Below, in pieces: positions 1 to 9,571 of a DNA stretch of 64,000 nt. The stretch is from assembly GCF_003966655.1 (NCBI RefSeq), contig NZ_AP018795.1, positions 1,629,501 through 1,693,500 of the forward strand. Direction: 5' to 3'. A model generated the notes under the pieces. The model searched no databases and was not told where the DNA came from. It saw only the letters and a list, made by a program, of their open reading frames with translations. This DNA is from Acidithiobacillus ferridurans (GTDB lineage: Bacteria > Pseudomonadota > Gammaproteobacteria > Acidithiobacillales > Acidithiobacillaceae). How positions within the stretch are numbered: position 1 is the first letter of the stretch; each line of letters opens with the position of its first letter. A program made the translations under genes and the position numbers.

Positions 1-335
1 TCGTTGCCTGTCACGCTGAACTGGGCATGCAGGGTGTCGAGAAACTCCTGGGCGACGCCGCTGCTCGGGCTGATGCTGATGATCCGCTGGCTGACATACG
101 CATTGTCGATCTGGAGCAGCGGGCCATCAGATTTGGCCCTGTTGCCGTCCCGCTGCAATTCGCGATGGACGGCCTCGGCCAGACTGCCTCCGGCGGGGCC
201 GCTGCCGACGACGCGCAACCCTGTCAGCCTGGGCGGAATGGTGGCCCCGGTTTGCAAATGAAAGCCGCAGCCGCCCAGCAGCAGCGCCAGCCCCGCCACG
301 AGCCACCAGCGACGCCACGGCAACGTGCCGCTCAT
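1..335 (-). CDS. lptE: LPS-assembly lipoprotein LptE (partial, C-terminus off the window)
   Basis: LptE is the outer-membrane lipoprotein that plugs LptD and helps place LPS at the cell surface. About 111 residues are visible, starting with an ATG at 335-333. A basic N-terminus is followed by a hydrophobic stretch and a lipobox ending in Cys23 (L-G-G-C), then G-F-H-L, which is typical of the start of mature LptE. The ATG overlaps the leuS stop codon (ATGA), so the two genes are translationally coupled; leuS-lptE is a common proteobacterial order. The gene runs off the left edge. The call rests on the lipobox, the G-F-H-L start and the context, because the C-terminal part cannot be seen. Confidence 0.85.
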   Translation of the reverse strand, partial: MSGTLPWRRWWLVAGLALLLGGCGFHLQTGATIPPRLTGLRVVGSGPAGGSLAEAVHRELQRDGNRAKSDGPLLQIDNAYVSQRIISISPSSGVAQEFLDTLHAQFSVTGN

Positions 336-2797
336 CCCGCCACCACGTTGACCAGACGGCCGGGGACGATGATCATCTTGCGCACGGTTTTACCCTCCAG
401 ATGACGTTGCATGGCCGGATCGGCCAGTATGGCCCGCTCGACGTCGGCATGGTCCGCATCAACGGGAAAATCCATGCGTTCACGCAATTTGCCGTTGACC
501 TGAATGACCAGCGTCACGGTATCGCAACGCAGGGCCTCGGCATCGGCCACGGGCCAGGGCGCATGGCTGATCACGCCGCTTTGCCCCATCTTTTGCCAAA
601 GCACCTCGGCGATATGGGGCGCAAAAGGGGCCAGCAGCAGGGTCAATGCGCGCAGTCCTTCGCCCAGCACCGCCCGCAGGTCGGCCGGAGCATCCGCAGG
701 GACCTTCATCAGGCTGTTGGTCAGTTCCATGATGGCGGCAATGGCGACATTGAAATGATAGCGCCCGTCCATATTGCGGCTGACCCGATCGATGCACTGA
801 TGCACCGCGCGGCGCAGGTTCACCGCCTCGGCGGAGAGTTCTGCTGGCAGTGCCGGGGGTGTGGCGCCATACTCGTGGACCAGACGCCAGAACCGGTTGA
901 GGAAGCGGTAAGCACCTTCCACGGCGCTGTCCGACCACTCCAGATGCTGTTCCGGCGGCGCCGCGAAGAGAATAAAGAGGCGCGCGGTGTCAGCCCCGTA
1001 GCGGTCGATCAGGCCTTGCGGGTCCACCGTATTGCCCTTGGATTTGCTCATCTTGCTGCCGTCTTTGAGCACCATGCCCTGAGTCAGCAGATGGCGGAAG
1101 GGCTCATCGTGGGCGCCGTCGGCGGGCAGCAGGCCGACATCGCGGAGCAGGCGGTTGAAGAAGCGGGCATAGAGCAGATGTAGCACCGCGTGCTCCACGC
1201 CACCGACATACTGATCCACCGGCAGCCAGCCGGCGGCGCGCTGGTCGAGCATCTGCCCGGCATCGGGGCAGGCGAAACGGGCGTAATACCAGGAGCTCTC
1301 CACGAAGGTGTCCATGGTGTCGGTTTCACGCCGGGCTGCGGCGCCACATTGGGGGCAGTCCACCTGGGTGAACTCGGGGTCGTCCAGCAGCGGCGAACGC
1401 GGGTCTTTGAGCTGGTAGTGGGTGGGCAAGATCACCGGCAGATCCCGCTCCGGTACCGGCACGACGCCACAGTGGGGGCAGTGGATCATGGGGATAGGCG
1501 TGCCCCAGTAGCGTTGCCGGGAGATGCCCCAGTCGCGCAGACGGAAGTTGACCGTCTTCCGCCCCAGTCCCTTGGCGGCTATGGCCGCGGTGATACGGCC
1601 CTTGGCCTCTTCATTGGCCAGGCCGTCGAAAGTCCCGGAGTTGAACAAGGTGCCGCTGCCGGTGTAGGCCTCCGTCATGGCTTCGCCGGCGGTGACAATA
1701 CCCTCGGCCTGAATCACCGCGCGGATGGGCAGACCATATTTGCGCGCGAACTCAAAGTCCCGCTGATCATGGGCGGGCACACTCATCACTGCGCCTTCGC
1801 CATAACCCATAAGCACGAAATTGGCGGCCCAGACGGGTAGCTCCACGCCGGTAAGCGGATGCCGCACGCTCAGGCCGAGGGGATGCCCCTCCTTCTCCTG
1901 GGTTTCGATGCTGGCTTCGGAAACGGCGACATGGCGGCAGCGTTCGAGGAAGGCGGCGAGTTCAGCGCTGTTTCCCGCCGCCTGAATCGCCAGGGGATGT
2001 TCCGGCGCCACTGCCAGATAGGTCGCCCCCATCAGGGTGTCGGGACGGGTGGTGAAGACCTTGATGACCCCGTCACCAGCGACCAGTGGGAAATGAATCT
2101 CAGCGCCCTCTGAGCGACCGATCCAGTTGCGCTGCATGGTCAGTACCTGCTCCGGCCAGCCCTCGCCCAGGGTGTCGAGGCCGGTCAGCAGTTCTTCGGC
2201 GTAGGCGGTAATGCGCAGGAAGTACTGCACGATCTCCTTGCGTTCGACCGGAGCGCCGGAACGCCAGCCACAGCCGTCCACCACCTGCTCGTTGGCGAGG
2301 ACGGTCTGGTCCACCGGGTCCCAATTGACGGTGCTCAGCTTCTGATAGACCAACCCCTTCTCCCAGAGCTTCACGAACAGCCACTGCTCCCAGCGATAAT
2401 AATCCGGCGTGCAGGTGGCGAACTCCCGCGACCAGTCGTAAGACAGTCCTAGCCGCTGCAACTGCCCGCGCATGTGGGCGATGTTGTCCATGGTCCACTG
2501 CGCTGGTGCCAAACCATGCTTGAGGGCCGCATTCTCCGCAGGCAGACCGAAGGCATCCCAGCCCATGGGCTGCATGACTTCTTTCCCCAGCATCCGCTGA
2601 TAGCGGGCGATCGCGTCGGCGATGCTATAATTACGCACATGCCCCATGTGCAATTGCCCCGAAGGGTAGGGGAACATGGCGAGGGCGTAGAATTTGTCTC
2701 CCGAGGGAGTCGCAGCGGCCTTGAAGGTCTGCTGATCGTGCCAGCGCTGCTGCACGGCGGCTTCGATCTCTTGGGGGGAGTAGGCGGGAGTTTCCAT
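332..2797 (-). CDS. leuS: Leucyl-tRNA synthetase
   Basis: Class I synthetase that charges tRNA-Leu in the cytoplasm; 821 residues from the preferred start. The HIGH motif appears as HMGH at residues 50-53 and KMSKS as K-M-S-K-S-K-G-N near residue 590. Between them lies the CP1 editing insert with T-T-R-P-D-T-L-M-G, and two C-x-x-C zinc knuckles follow. The open frame extends 12 codons upstream to 2833. I prefer the ATG at 2797, because its M-E-T-P start fits the family and a purine-rich AAGAAAAG precedes it. The 3' end overlaps lptE by four bases. Confidence 0.97.
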   Translation of the reverse strand: METPAYSPQEIEAAVQQRWHDQQTFKAAATPSGDKFYALAMFPYPSGQLHMGHVRNYSIADAIARYQRMLGKEVMQPMGWDAFGLPAENAALKHGLAPAQWTMDNIAHMRGQLQRLGLSYDWSREFATCTPDYYRWEQWLFVKLWEKGLVYQKLSTVNWDPVDQTVLANEQVVDGCGWRSGAPVERKEIVQYFLRITAYAEELLTGLDTLGEGWPEQVLTMQRNWIGRSEGAEIHFPLVAGDGVIKVFTTRPDTLMGATYLAVAPEHPLAIQAAGNSAELAAFLERCRHVAVSEASIETQEKEGHPLGLSVRHPLTGVELPVWAANFVLMGYGEGAVMSVPAHDQRDFEFARKYGLPIRAVIQAEGIVTAGEAMTEAYTGSGTLFNSGTFDGLANEEAKGRITAAIAAKGLGRKTVNFRLRDWGISRQRYWGTPIPMIHCPHCGVVPVPERDLPVILPTHYQLKDPRSPLLDDPEFTQVDCPQCGAAARRETDTMDTFVESSWYYARFACPDAGQMLDQRAAGWLPVDQYVGGVEHAVLHLLYARFFNRLLRDVGLLPADGAHDEPFRHLLTQGMVLKDGSKMSKSKGNTVDPQGLIDRYGADTARLFILFAAPPEQHLEWSDSAVEGAYRFLNRFWRLVHEYGATPPALPAELSAEAVNLRRAVHQCIDRVSRNMDGRYHFNVAIAAIMELTNSLMKVPADAPADLRAVLGEGLRALTLLLAPFAPHIAEVLWQKMGQSGVISHAPWPVADAEALRCDTVTLVIQVNGKLRERMDFPVDADHADVERAILADPAMQRHLEGKTVRKMIIVPGRLVNVVAG

Positions 2798-3066
2798 AAG
2801 CTTTTCTTGAACCGGATACCAAATGTGGCACAAAGGTTGCCATAGGCACGGGGGTGGCGCAATGGTTGACGGCCGCGGGCGGCTGGTCAGCCAGGGCTGC
2901 AGAAAAGGCGCTCGGTATGCATCCCATGCAGGATGGGGACGCCATTGGTTTCATGATGGTTGGAGATTGTGGTTACTTGTCAGTACCTACTTTACAAAAG
3001 GAGCTGATGAAGGTCTATTAACGGACAGGCTTTTGTCTGGAATCCATACGCATAAGGAGGCGCTGA

Positions 3067-3669
3067 GTGAGCAGGATATTAGTGCTGTATCACAGTTTAT
3101 GGGGGCATGTAGAGCAAATGGCCGAGGCGGAAGCAGAGGGCGCCCGCTCCGTGAGTGGGATTCAGGTGGATGTCCGGCGTGTCCCTGAGACTATGCCGGC
3201 AGAGACCCTGGCTGCGCTTCATGCCAAGACCCATCAGGCGGCCCCGGAGGCCCACCCTGATGACCTTGCCAATTATGACGGCATCATTTTTGGCACTCCG
3301 ACACGTTTCGGTAACATGACCGGCCAGATGCGCAATTTTCTCGACCGCACCGGCAACCTTTGGCAGGAGGGCAGGTTGGTGGGCAAAGTCGGGAGTGTAT
3401 TCGTGAGTACGGCCACCCAGCATGGCGGTCAGGAAACCACACTGACTTCCTTTCATACCTTTCTTTTTCATCAGGGCATGGTGGTGGTTGGGGTTCCCTA
3501 TAGCTGCACGGAGTTGATGAATATGGATGAGATCAGCGGTGGTACACCCTACGGTGCCAGCACCATGTCCAAAGGCGACGGCAGCCGCCAGCCCTCCGCC
3601 AACGAATTGACCATCGCCCGCTTCCAGGGCCGGCATGTCGCAGAAATCACCCGGAAACTATTCGGCTAA
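3067..3669 (+). CDS. wrbA: NAD(P)H:quinone oxidoreductase, WrbA family flavoprotein
   Basis: A flavodoxin-fold enzyme that reduces quinones by two electrons using FMN and NAD(P)H, limiting redox cycling. The 200-residue length is normal for WrbA. The N-terminal strand is followed by an FMN-phosphate loop (Y-H-S-L-W-G-H, residues 8-14), and the G-T-P-T-R-F-G-N-M segment that contacts the flavin lies in the middle. The start is GTG at 3067, chosen because a near-perfect AAGGAGG lies eight bases upstream. It is divergent from leuS across about 270 bases. The YceI-like gene follows closely on the same strand. Confidence 0.93.
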   Translation: MSRILVLYHSLWGHVEQMAEAEAEGARSVSGIQVDVRRVPETMPAETLAALHAKTHQAAPEAHPDDLANYDGIIFGTPTRFGNMTGQMRNFLDRTGNLWQEGRLVGKVGSVFVSTATQHGGQETTLTSFHTFLFHQGMVVVGVPYSCTELMNMDEISGGTPYGASTMSKGDGSRQPSANELTIARFQGRHVAEITRKLFG

Positions 3670-3685
3670 CCCAGGAGGATATTTT

Positions 3686-4327
3686 ATGTTTTCGTACAAA
3701 AATAAATCACGGCTTCTCGTTTGCGGGACTTTGATGCTGGGTATGGCTGGAGGCGCCAGCGCTGCGCCAGCGCACTACGCGCCCCTCAATGGTAATCCGA
3801 ACGGGAGCTATACCATCGATCCGCAGCATACCAATGTATTGTTTACGATCGGTCATGTGGGGATTACCGAGTTTACCGGGCATTTCGACAAAATCTCCGG
3901 AACATACACCTTTAACAATACAGCTCCACAAAAAGACCGGGTACGCATCACCATCCCTGCCGCCAGTATCAATACCAACTTCGCGCTTCGCGACCAGCAC
4001 CTGCGCAGCAAGGAGTTTTTTGATGTAAAGAAATATCCGGATATCACCTTCGTTAGCACCAAATATGCGCCCAACGGGGACAAGGCTGGAAATCTGTATG
4101 GCAACCTGACCATGCACGGTGTGACCAAGCCGGTCATGTTCAAGGTGCGTGAGATTGGTGCAGGCGAAATTTCCTATTTGCCGAAACCCTGGGGCGGCTA
4201 TTTGTCTGGTTTTGTCGCGACTACCACCATCCGCCGCTCTGATTTCGGTATGACCGCGTACTTGCCGGAGGGGCTATCCAATACCATCCACATCAAAGTC
4301 GAAGTGGAAGGCGTGAAACAATCTTGA
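3686..4327 (+). CDS. YceI-family periplasmic lipid-binding protein
   Basis: YceI proteins are secreted beta-barrel lipocalin-like proteins that bind polyisoprenoid or other amphiphiles. The predicted 213-residue protein has a clear signal peptide: K-N-K-S-R, then a hydrophobic core, then A-S-A-A at about residue 28. The mature part carries the family pattern from the Y-T-I-D-P-Q-H-T start through H-V-G-I-T-E-F-T-G-H-F to V-K-P-V-M-F near the end. The frame is open further upstream, but the ATG at 3686 has a GGAGG 10 bases before it and starts the signal peptide, so it is used here. The ligand is unknown. Confidence 0.9.
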   Translation: MFSYKNKSRLLVCGTLMLGMAGGASAAPAHYAPLNGNPNGSYTIDPQHTNVLFTIGHVGITEFTGHFDKISGTYTFNNTAPQKDRVRITIPAASINTNFALRDQHLRSKEFFDVKKYPDITFVSTKYAPNGDKAGNLYGNLTMHGVTKPVMFKVREIGAGEISYLPKPWGGYLSGFVATTTIRRSDFGMTAYLPEGLSNTIHIKVEVEGVKQS

Positions 4328-4430
4328 CGGCTCTTCGCCGAATCGGGTGGGCAGAGGGTGGAATGCTGTGGAGCGGTTCCACCGTGGTTCGCCGGTCATG
4401 CGATTTTTACCATGTCATCTGGCCAAGACG

Positions 4431-5189
4431 ATGCGCCCTGATTATCTGAACATACCCATCCGGGACTGCGGTGAGCCACTGCAGGAGATTCCCGAAGGCG
4501 ACTTCCCACGGATGGCCCCGCATCCTTATCTCGCACAGGGGGCGCCTTATGCCGGGTCGCCCTGGCGGCTGCGCTCCGGGGTGCTTTCTGCCCTGTATCG
4601 GGCGCAATCCGTGTTGTCGGCCCGCTGCCCCGGATGGCGCATCGCGCTGTTCGATGCCTATCGCCCCCTGGCGGTTCAGCACTTCATGGTCTGGGATGCC
4701 TTCCGGCGCGAGGCGCAGGCGATGGGCTGTCTCACCAGGCTCGCGTCCTGCGCCGGGCCGGATGCGTTGGCGCGTCTGGATCCCGAAATCCATACCCTGC
4801 TCGCCCCCAAAGTGTACCGCTTTTGGGGGATTCCCGACCCGGACCCCTGCCGTCCGCCACCGCACAGCACGGGTGCCGCCATAGACTGCAAACTGGTGGA
4901 TGGAGAAGGTCGGGATGTACCCATGGGCGGCCCTGTCGATGACTTCACCGACCGCGCCATCCCGAATTTTTACGCGTCTGCCCTGCCCGGAACGCCGGAG
5001 TATCTCCATCACCGGAATCGTGAGCTGCTGGTCTCGGTCATGACCCAGGCGGGGTTCGCGCAGCATGTTGGAGAATGGTGGCACTTCTCCATCGGAGACC
5101 AGATGTGGGCGCATGCGCTGGGCGCTGCATACGCGCTGTATGGGCGTATTCCCTTTGCCGCCATTGGCGCGCCAGCGCCCACAGGTTAG
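4431..5189 (+). CDS. D-alanyl-D-alanine dipeptidase (VanX/DdpX-like, peptidase M15D)
   Basis: Zinc dipeptidase family that cleaves D-Ala-D-Ala, used for murein turnover or D-Ala scavenging. The metal-site motifs are present: H-S-T-G-A-A-I-D (compare S-x-H-x-x-G-x-A-x-D) and a C-terminal E-W-W-H-F. An F-D-A-Y-R-P motif, typical of the family, lies about one third of the way in. The start is uncertain. In-frame candidates are GTG 4347, ATG 4398 and ATG 4431, and none has a strong ribosome site. I chose 4431 because family members begin shortly before the L-N-I-P-I-R-D segment. Adjacent genes suggest no dedicated vancomycin-resistance role. Confidence 0.8.
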   Translation: MRPDYLNIPIRDCGEPLQEIPEGDFPRMAPHPYLAQGAPYAGSPWRLRSGVLSALYRAQSVLSARCPGWRIALFDAYRPLAVQHFMVWDAFRREAQAMGCLTRLASCAGPDALARLDPEIHTLLAPKVYRFWGIPDPDPCRPPPHSTGAAIDCKLVDGEGRDVPMGGPVDDFTDRAIPNFYASALPGTPEYLHHRNRELLVSVMTQAGFAQHVGEWWHFSIGDQMWAHALGAAYALYGRIPFAAIGAPAPTG

Positions 5190-5238
5190 ACTAGGGCGCT
5201 TATCACGGGTCTCAAACCTCATTGTTCCGGAGAAAAAC

Positions 5239-6045
5239 ATGGCCGAGTTGCCAGAAATAGAACTGCTCAGACAAAAGCTGCGGCGCAATATCCTGCACAA
5301 GCGGGTCGGCGTCATGCAGATGCAGAATGCCAAGGGCGAGGCACTTCCGGATGGTGCCGGCATCGAAGATGCCGCACTCAAAGGCAGGGCCATCACCGAC
5401 CTGCATCGCTACGGTCAATACCTTTTCCTGGAACTGGATCGTAAAGACATCCTCGCCCTGCAGTTGGGTGGCGAGCTGAGCGGCGAACTCGAACGTGGCC
5501 CTGTTCATGCGGAAGGCGGGGAAGAACCTCGAGCGGCGGCATTGGAGATTCAGATCAACGGCCAGCAGCGTCTGCGTTTTCAGGGGACCCAGTTGAGTAA
5601 CCGCCTGCGCATGCTGGATGAAAACAGCGATGTGGACTTCCTGACCAAGCTCGGCCCTGATCCACTGATGGTGCATGGGGAAGGGCTTGGTATATTGCGC
5701 GAAGCCCTGAGCCGTCGCCGCAGCGCCCTGCGGAACATCCTGCTGGACGATGCCTTCGCGCCGGGCATCGGCGGTACCTGGGCGGATGAAATCCTTTTTC
5801 AGGCCCGTCTGCGGCCGGATCGCACCGCGACCAGTCTCAGCGAAGAAGAGCGCGAGCGTTTCCTGGAGCAGATCCCCAAGGTGCTGGATCGCGCCGTGCG
5901 CTGTCAGGCGAAGACCAACCTGCTGCCCAAGACCTTCCTCACCCGCCATCGGGAAGACGGGCACTGCCCGAGCTGCGGCGGCGCGCTGGAGACCCTTTCG
6001 GTGGGAGGTAAAAACGCGCTGCTCTGCCCGGCCTGCCAGTCTTGA
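5239..6045 (+). CDS. MutM/Fpg-like DNA glycosylase family protein with altered active site
   Basis: A 268-residue protein with the full Fpg/Nei architecture: N-terminal beta-sandwich, helix-two-turn-helix (G-I-G-G-T-W-A-D-E-I-L-F, where the family has GIGN-Y-A-D-E) and a C-terminal zinc finger with two C-x-x-C pairs. MutM excises oxidised purines such as 8-oxoG with its N-terminal proline as nucleophile. Here the protein begins M-A-E-L-P-E-I-E, so Ala stands where Pro1 should be. The catalytic Lys of the beta-hairpin (G-K-Y-L in MutM) is Gln (G-Q-Y-L), and the zinc-finger Arg is Lys. The fold looks intact but base excision by the usual chemistry is doubtful. It may bind DNA without excising bases. 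The true mutM may lie elsewhere. Confidence 0.8.
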   Translation: MAELPEIELLRQKLRRNILHKRVGVMQMQNAKGEALPDGAGIEDAALKGRAITDLHRYGQYLFLELDRKDILALQLGGELSGELERGPVHAEGGEEPRAAALEIQINGQQRLRFQGTQLSNRLRMLDENSDVDFLTKLGPDPLMVHGEGLGILREALSRRRSALRNILLDDAFAPGIGGTWADEILFQARLRPDRTATSLSEEERERFLEQIPKVLDRAVRCQAKTNLLPKTFLTRHREDGHCPSCGGALETLSVGGKNALLCPACQS

Positions 6046-6071
6046 CAGGCGCTATGAGCCGGGCAGATACG

Positions 6072-6521
6072 CTACTTGTTCTTCCAGGGCAGGCCGCTGG
6101 CCTTCCAGCCGTCTACCTTGCCGCGCTGGCCGTGGGCATCGTGTCTGCCCTCGAAACCACCAAGGACGTTGTAGCAATGGCTGTAGCCCAGATCGGCCAG
6201 ATGTTCGGCGGCGGCCAGAGAGCGGCCACCTGTGCGGCAGAGCAGGAGCAGAAGATCATCAGGCTGAGCCTTCCCGCGCAGTTCTGCATCAAAATCGGGG
6301 TTGGGCGTCATGCCCGGATACAGTTGCCACGGCACATGGCAGCAACCTTCGACAAAGCCCGAAAAATCCAGCTCCGGGTGGGAACGCACGTCAACGAGGA
6401 TGGCCTTGGGATGATCGCCCAACACGGTGTGTGCTTCTTCCGGGGTGAGGTCCCCGGCATGGCGTTTGCCCGCCGCCTGCGCCCGTTTCTGTGCTTCCTG
6501 CAAAATCGTTTCGGTACTCAT
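6072..6521 (-). CDS. Rhodanese-like sulfurtransferase domain protein
   Basis: A single-domain rhodanese of 149 residues that probably carries sulfur as a cysteine persulfide in the cytoplasm; no signal peptide is seen. The active loop is C95-R-T-G-G-R-S, with the upstream V-D-V-R-S-H-P-E-L motif that marks the fold. The stretch between them has the F-V-E-G-C-C-H-V-P-W pattern seen in rhodaneses of sulfur-oxidising bacteria. It is convergent with the MutM-like gene, 26 bases apart. A second, unrelated rhodanese lies at 61061. The substrate cannot be read from the sequence. Confidence 0.9.
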   Translation of the reverse strand: MSTETILQEAQKRAQAAGKRHAGDLTPEEAHTVLGDHPKAILVDVRSHPELDFSGFVEGCCHVPWQLYPGMTPNPDFDAELRGKAQPDDLLLLLCRTGGRSLAAAEHLADLGYSHCYNVLGGFEGRHDAHGQRGKVDGWKASGLPWKNK

Positions 6522-6682
6522 CGTTCACCTTGTCCTGTAACGCCTTGTGGATGTCTGGACGATTAAACAGTACATGCGCACATGCTGTCCATCTCTGTGT
6601 CCTCCATATCCCGGCTGCCGCTCATGGAGCGACCGGAGGTATGGTTCGTTGTCGGTATTGACATCGTGAAAGGTCCAGGCTA

Positions 6683-7858
6683 GTGGCGGAAAGCATCAGC
6701 CGCGCCGAGCGCGGCAGGCAGAACATGCGGGTGACCCTGGCGGGCGCGGGCACCAACGTGGTGCTGTTTTTCATCAAGCTGGCGGGGGGCATCCTGGGTC
6801 ATTCCGATGCGCTGGTAGCCGACGCGGTTCACTCTCTTTCCGACCTGCTGTCGGACCTCGGGCTGGTGTTTGCCATGCGCTTCAGCAGCCAGCCGCCGGA
6901 CCAGGAGCACCCCTACGGTCATGAGCGTTTTGAGACGCTGGCGGCGCTGGCGACGGGCACCCTGCTGGCCATCAACGGTGCGGGCATCGGGTATGAGGCG
7001 GTCCAGCGGCTCATTATCGGGCATTACGGCATGCCGGATTTCTGGACGCTGTATATCGCCGCCTTCGCGATTGCCGCCAAAGAAACCCTCTATCAGATCA
7101 CCATCCGGGTGGCGCAGCGAACCCGCTCCGCAGCGCTGCGCGTCAATGCCTGGGACCATCGTACCGATGCCATTTCCAGCGTCATCGTCTTTATCGGCAT
7201 TGGCGGCAGTTTGCTGGGGGCACCTTATCTCGATTCGGTCGTCGCCCTCATCGTCGCCCTCATGGTGTTGCGGATTGGCCTGGTCACCGGCTGGGAGGCG
7301 GTGCAGGAACTCGCCGACCGTGGCCTCGGTGATGAAGCGCTGGCCCATATCCGCGACGTGATCCTCGGCTGTGAAGGGGTGCGTGATCTGCATATGCTGA
7401 AGACGCGCAAAATCGGTCATCAGGCCCTGGCGGAGGTGCATTTGCAGGTGACGCCGACCCTGAGTGTTTCCGAGGGCCACCAGATTGCCGAGCGGGTACG
7501 GACGACGTTGTTGCGGCAGGTGGATGATCTCGCCGATGCCACCATCCATATCGACAGCGAAAATGATGCGGAAGGTGGCGTCCTCCTGTCGCCCCGTAGC
7601 GATATCGAAGCGGTGGTGCGCGAGCGCCTGCAAACGCTGGATCTGCCCGCCGAAGAGCAGATGACGCTGCATTATCTCCGGGGCGGTATGGTCATCTGCC
7701 TGCGTTATGCCTTGCCGTCATCCGCAACATTCGCTAGCCTGCAGGAGACGGAAACACAGATCCAGGAAGCCCTGCGGGGGCATGTGCCGGGTTTGCAGGA
7801 AGTGGACGTGGTCTGGTGCCTGGCTGAATCGCAGTTTTTGTCATCCGGCGCCCCATAA
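6683..7858 (+). CDS. Cation diffusion facilitator (CDF) metal transporter
   Basis: Inner-membrane antiporter that exports divalent metals such as Zn, Fe or Mn in exchange for protons. The N-terminal half has the CDF signature with metal-site residues H50, D54 and D58 (H-S-L-S-D-L-L-S-D) and the loop H-P-Y-G-H-E-R-F-E at 76-84. The second site is D158-H159 and D162. The protein is 391 residues, about 90 longer than a minimal CDF. The extra C-terminal part follows the cytoplasmic ferredoxin-like domain and holds a second similar-looking alpha/beta stretch. The start is GTG, so its position is moderately certain. Metal specificity cannot be called. Confidence 0.9.
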   Translation: MAESISRAERGRQNMRVTLAGAGTNVVLFFIKLAGGILGHSDALVADAVHSLSDLLSDLGLVFAMRFSSQPPDQEHPYGHERFETLAALATGTLLAINGAGIGYEAVQRLIIGHYGMPDFWTLYIAAFAIAAKETLYQITIRVAQRTRSAALRVNAWDHRTDAISSVIVFIGIGGSLLGAPYLDSVVALIVALMVLRIGLVTGWEAVQELADRGLGDEALAHIRDVILGCEGVRDLHMLKTRKIGHQALAEVHLQVTPTLSVSEGHQIAERVRTTLLRQVDDLADATIHIDSENDAEGGVLLSPRSDIEAVVRERLQTLDLPAEEQMTLHYLRGGMVICLRYALPSSATFASLQETETQIQEALRGHVPGLQEVDVVWCLAESQFLSSGAP

Positions 7859-7859
7859 T

Positions 7860-7906
7860 GGTGCGATTTTTGGTGTTGCACCATAATAATGCACGCTATT
7901 GGTGCA
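7860..7906. promoter_or_regulatory. NtrC-type operator dyads upstream of glnA
   Basis: TGCACGCTATTGGTGCA at 7890-7906 is a 17-base dyad that matches the NtrC (GlnG) consensus TGCAC-N7-GTGCA. A further half-site TTGCACCA lies at 7876-7883 and a TGGTGC at about 7860, so half-sites are repeated about every 15 bases. The cluster ends 107 bases before the glnA start codon. No convincing sigma-54 -24/-12 element was found, so the promoter type is open. The same inverted repeat lies just behind the CDF stop codon and could also slow transcription there. Confidence 0.6.
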
Positions 7907-8012
7907 ACATCTATGGGGTTATGCATCCCTTGCTCCGGTTATAGTCTGGTATGAATTTTGTTAAGAGAGTTTGTTTCGGGTCGTACATATTTCTTGATTG
8001 GAGGAGAAGCAA

Positions 8013-9428
8013 ATGGGTTACAGCCCCAGTGATGTGGTCAAATTGATTCAGGAAAAAGACATCAAGTTCATTGATTTCCGTTTTACGGATACCAAGGGTA
8101 AGGAGCAGCACGTCTCCGTTCCCGGGCATGTCATCGAAGAAGACACCTTTACCGAAGGCAAGGCTTTTGACGGCTCCTCCATCGCCGGCTGGAAGGGCAT
8201 CAACGAGTCCGACATGATTCTTCTGCCTGACCCGGATTCTGCGGTGCTCGACCCCTTTATGGATGAAACCACGCTTCTTCTCCGCTGCGACGTCATCGAG
8301 CCCGCCACTGGTCAGGGCTATGAGCGCGATCCCCGCTCCGTGGCCAAGCGCGCCGAAATCTACCTGAAGAGCACCGGTATTGCCGACACGTCTTTCTTCG
8401 GTCCCGAAAACGAATTCTTCGTATTCGATTCCGTGACCTGGAATATCGATATGAGTGGTTGCGCCTACAAGGTAGACGCCGAAGAAGCCGCCTGGAATTC
8501 GGGCAAGGAATATGAATCCGGCAATATGGGCCATCGCCCCGGCGTGAAGGGGGGGTATTTCCCGGTTCCGCCGGTGGACTCCGCTCAGGACCTGCGCTCG
8601 GCCATGTGCCTGGCCATGGAAGAGATGGGTCTGAAAGTGGAAGTCCATCACCATGAGGTGGCCACGGCCGGGCAGCACGAAATCGGCGTCGGTTTCAATA
8701 CGCTGACCCGCAAGGCGGATGAGGTGCAGATCCTCAAGTATGTCGTCCACAACGTGGCGGCGGCCTACGGCCAGACGGCCACCTTCATGCCCAAGCCCGT
8801 CGTCGGTGACAACGGCAGCGGCATGCACGTCCACCAGTCCCTCGGCAAGGACGGCAAGAACATCTTCGCGGGAGATCTGTACGGCGGATTGTCGGAAATC
8901 GCGCTGTATTACATCGGCGGCATCATTAAACACGCGAAGGCGGTCAATGCGTTGACCAACCCCAGTACCAACAGCTACAAGCGTCTGGTACCTCATTTCG
9001 AGGCCCCGGTGCTACTCGCCTACTCCGCCAAGAACCGTTCGGCATCCATCCGCATTCCCTACGTCAACAGTCCCAAGGCACGGCGCATCGAAGTGCGTTT
9101 TCCGGACTCTACCGCCAACCCCTACCTGGCATTCTCTGCCATGCTGATGGCGGGTCTGGACGGTATCCAGAACAAAATCCATCCCGGCGACGCCATGGAC
9201 AAGAATCTTTACGACCTGCCCGCCGAGGAACAGGCCAATATCCCCGGTGTGGCCGCCTCTCTGGAAGAAGCCCTGCGTGCCCTGGAAGCCGACCATGACT
9301 TCCTCATGAAGGGTGGGGTGTTCTCCGAGAGCTGGCTGGAAGGATATCTGGACGTGAAATGGGCCGAAGTGCAGACCCTGCGCGTGACCACCCATCCGGT
9401 GGAGTTCCAGATGTACTACAGTCTCTGA
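8013..9428 (+). CDS. glnA: Glutamine synthetase type I
   Basis: Makes glutamine from glutamate, ammonia and ATP; the dodecameric GSI-beta enzyme, 471 residues. Landmarks are F-D-G-S-S-I-A-G-W in the N-terminal domain, the G-P-E-N-E-F-F-V-F catalytic strand, the ATP-site [12 protein letters not shown] and N-R-S-A-S-I-R-I-P. The tyrosine in D-K-N-L-Y-D-L-P matches the adenylylation site, so control by GlnE is expected. The ATG at 8013 follows a GGAGGAG ribosome site; the longer open frame from 7998 is not used. NtrC-type dyads lie upstream and a hairpin terminator downstream, which points to a single-gene unit. Confidence 0.98.
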   Translation: MGYSPSDVVKLIQEKDIKFIDFRFTDTKGKEQHVSVPGHVIEEDTFTEGKAFDGSSIAGWKGINESDMILLPDPDSAVLDPFMDETTLLLRCDVIEPATGQGYERDPRSVAKRAEIYLKSTGIADTSFFGPENEFFVFDSVTWNIDMSGCAYKVDAEEAAWNSGKEYESGNMGHRPGVKGGYFPVPPVDSAQDLRSAMCLAMEEMGLKVEVHHHEVATAGQHEIGVGFNTLTRKADEVQILKYVVHNVAAAYGQTATFMPKPVVGDNGSGMHVHQSLGKDGKNIFAGDLYGGLSEIALYYIGGIIKHAKAVNALTNPSTNSYKRLVPHFEAPVLLAYSAKNRSASIRIPYVNSPKARRIEVRFPDSTANPYLAFSAMLMAGLDGIQNKIHPGDAMDKNLYDLPAEEQANIPGVAASLEEALRALEADHDFLMKGGVFSESWLEGYLDVKWAEVQTLRVTTHPVEFQMYYSL

Positions 9429-9472
9429 GACCGGGTACTCCCTGCCGTTGCGGTCTTTCCCCCGGTATCATC

Positions 9473-9501
9473 AGCCCCGTGCTTTAGGCGGGGCTTTTTT
9501 T
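9473..9501 (+). terminator. Rho-independent terminator of glnA
   Basis: AGCCCCG (9473-9479) pairs with CGGGGCT (9489-9495) around a nine-base loop, followed by a run of seven T. It lies 44 bases behind the glnA stop codon. Confidence 0.9.
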
Positions 9502-9571
9502 ATGCCACCTTGACAATACGGGGCTTGGCGACCATATACGGAAATGCCGCGCTGGTCAGGAGAACAGGCTG

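Noticed and set aside
3007-3021. A tiny leader peptide M-K-V-Y before wrbA, with AAAGGAG upstream
   Set aside because: Four codons can arise by chance and no regulatory hairpin of clear type follows.
7910-7945. A sigma-54 -24/-12 promoter for glnA
   Set aside because: TTGCT is present, but no GG lies at the correct distance; the match is weak.
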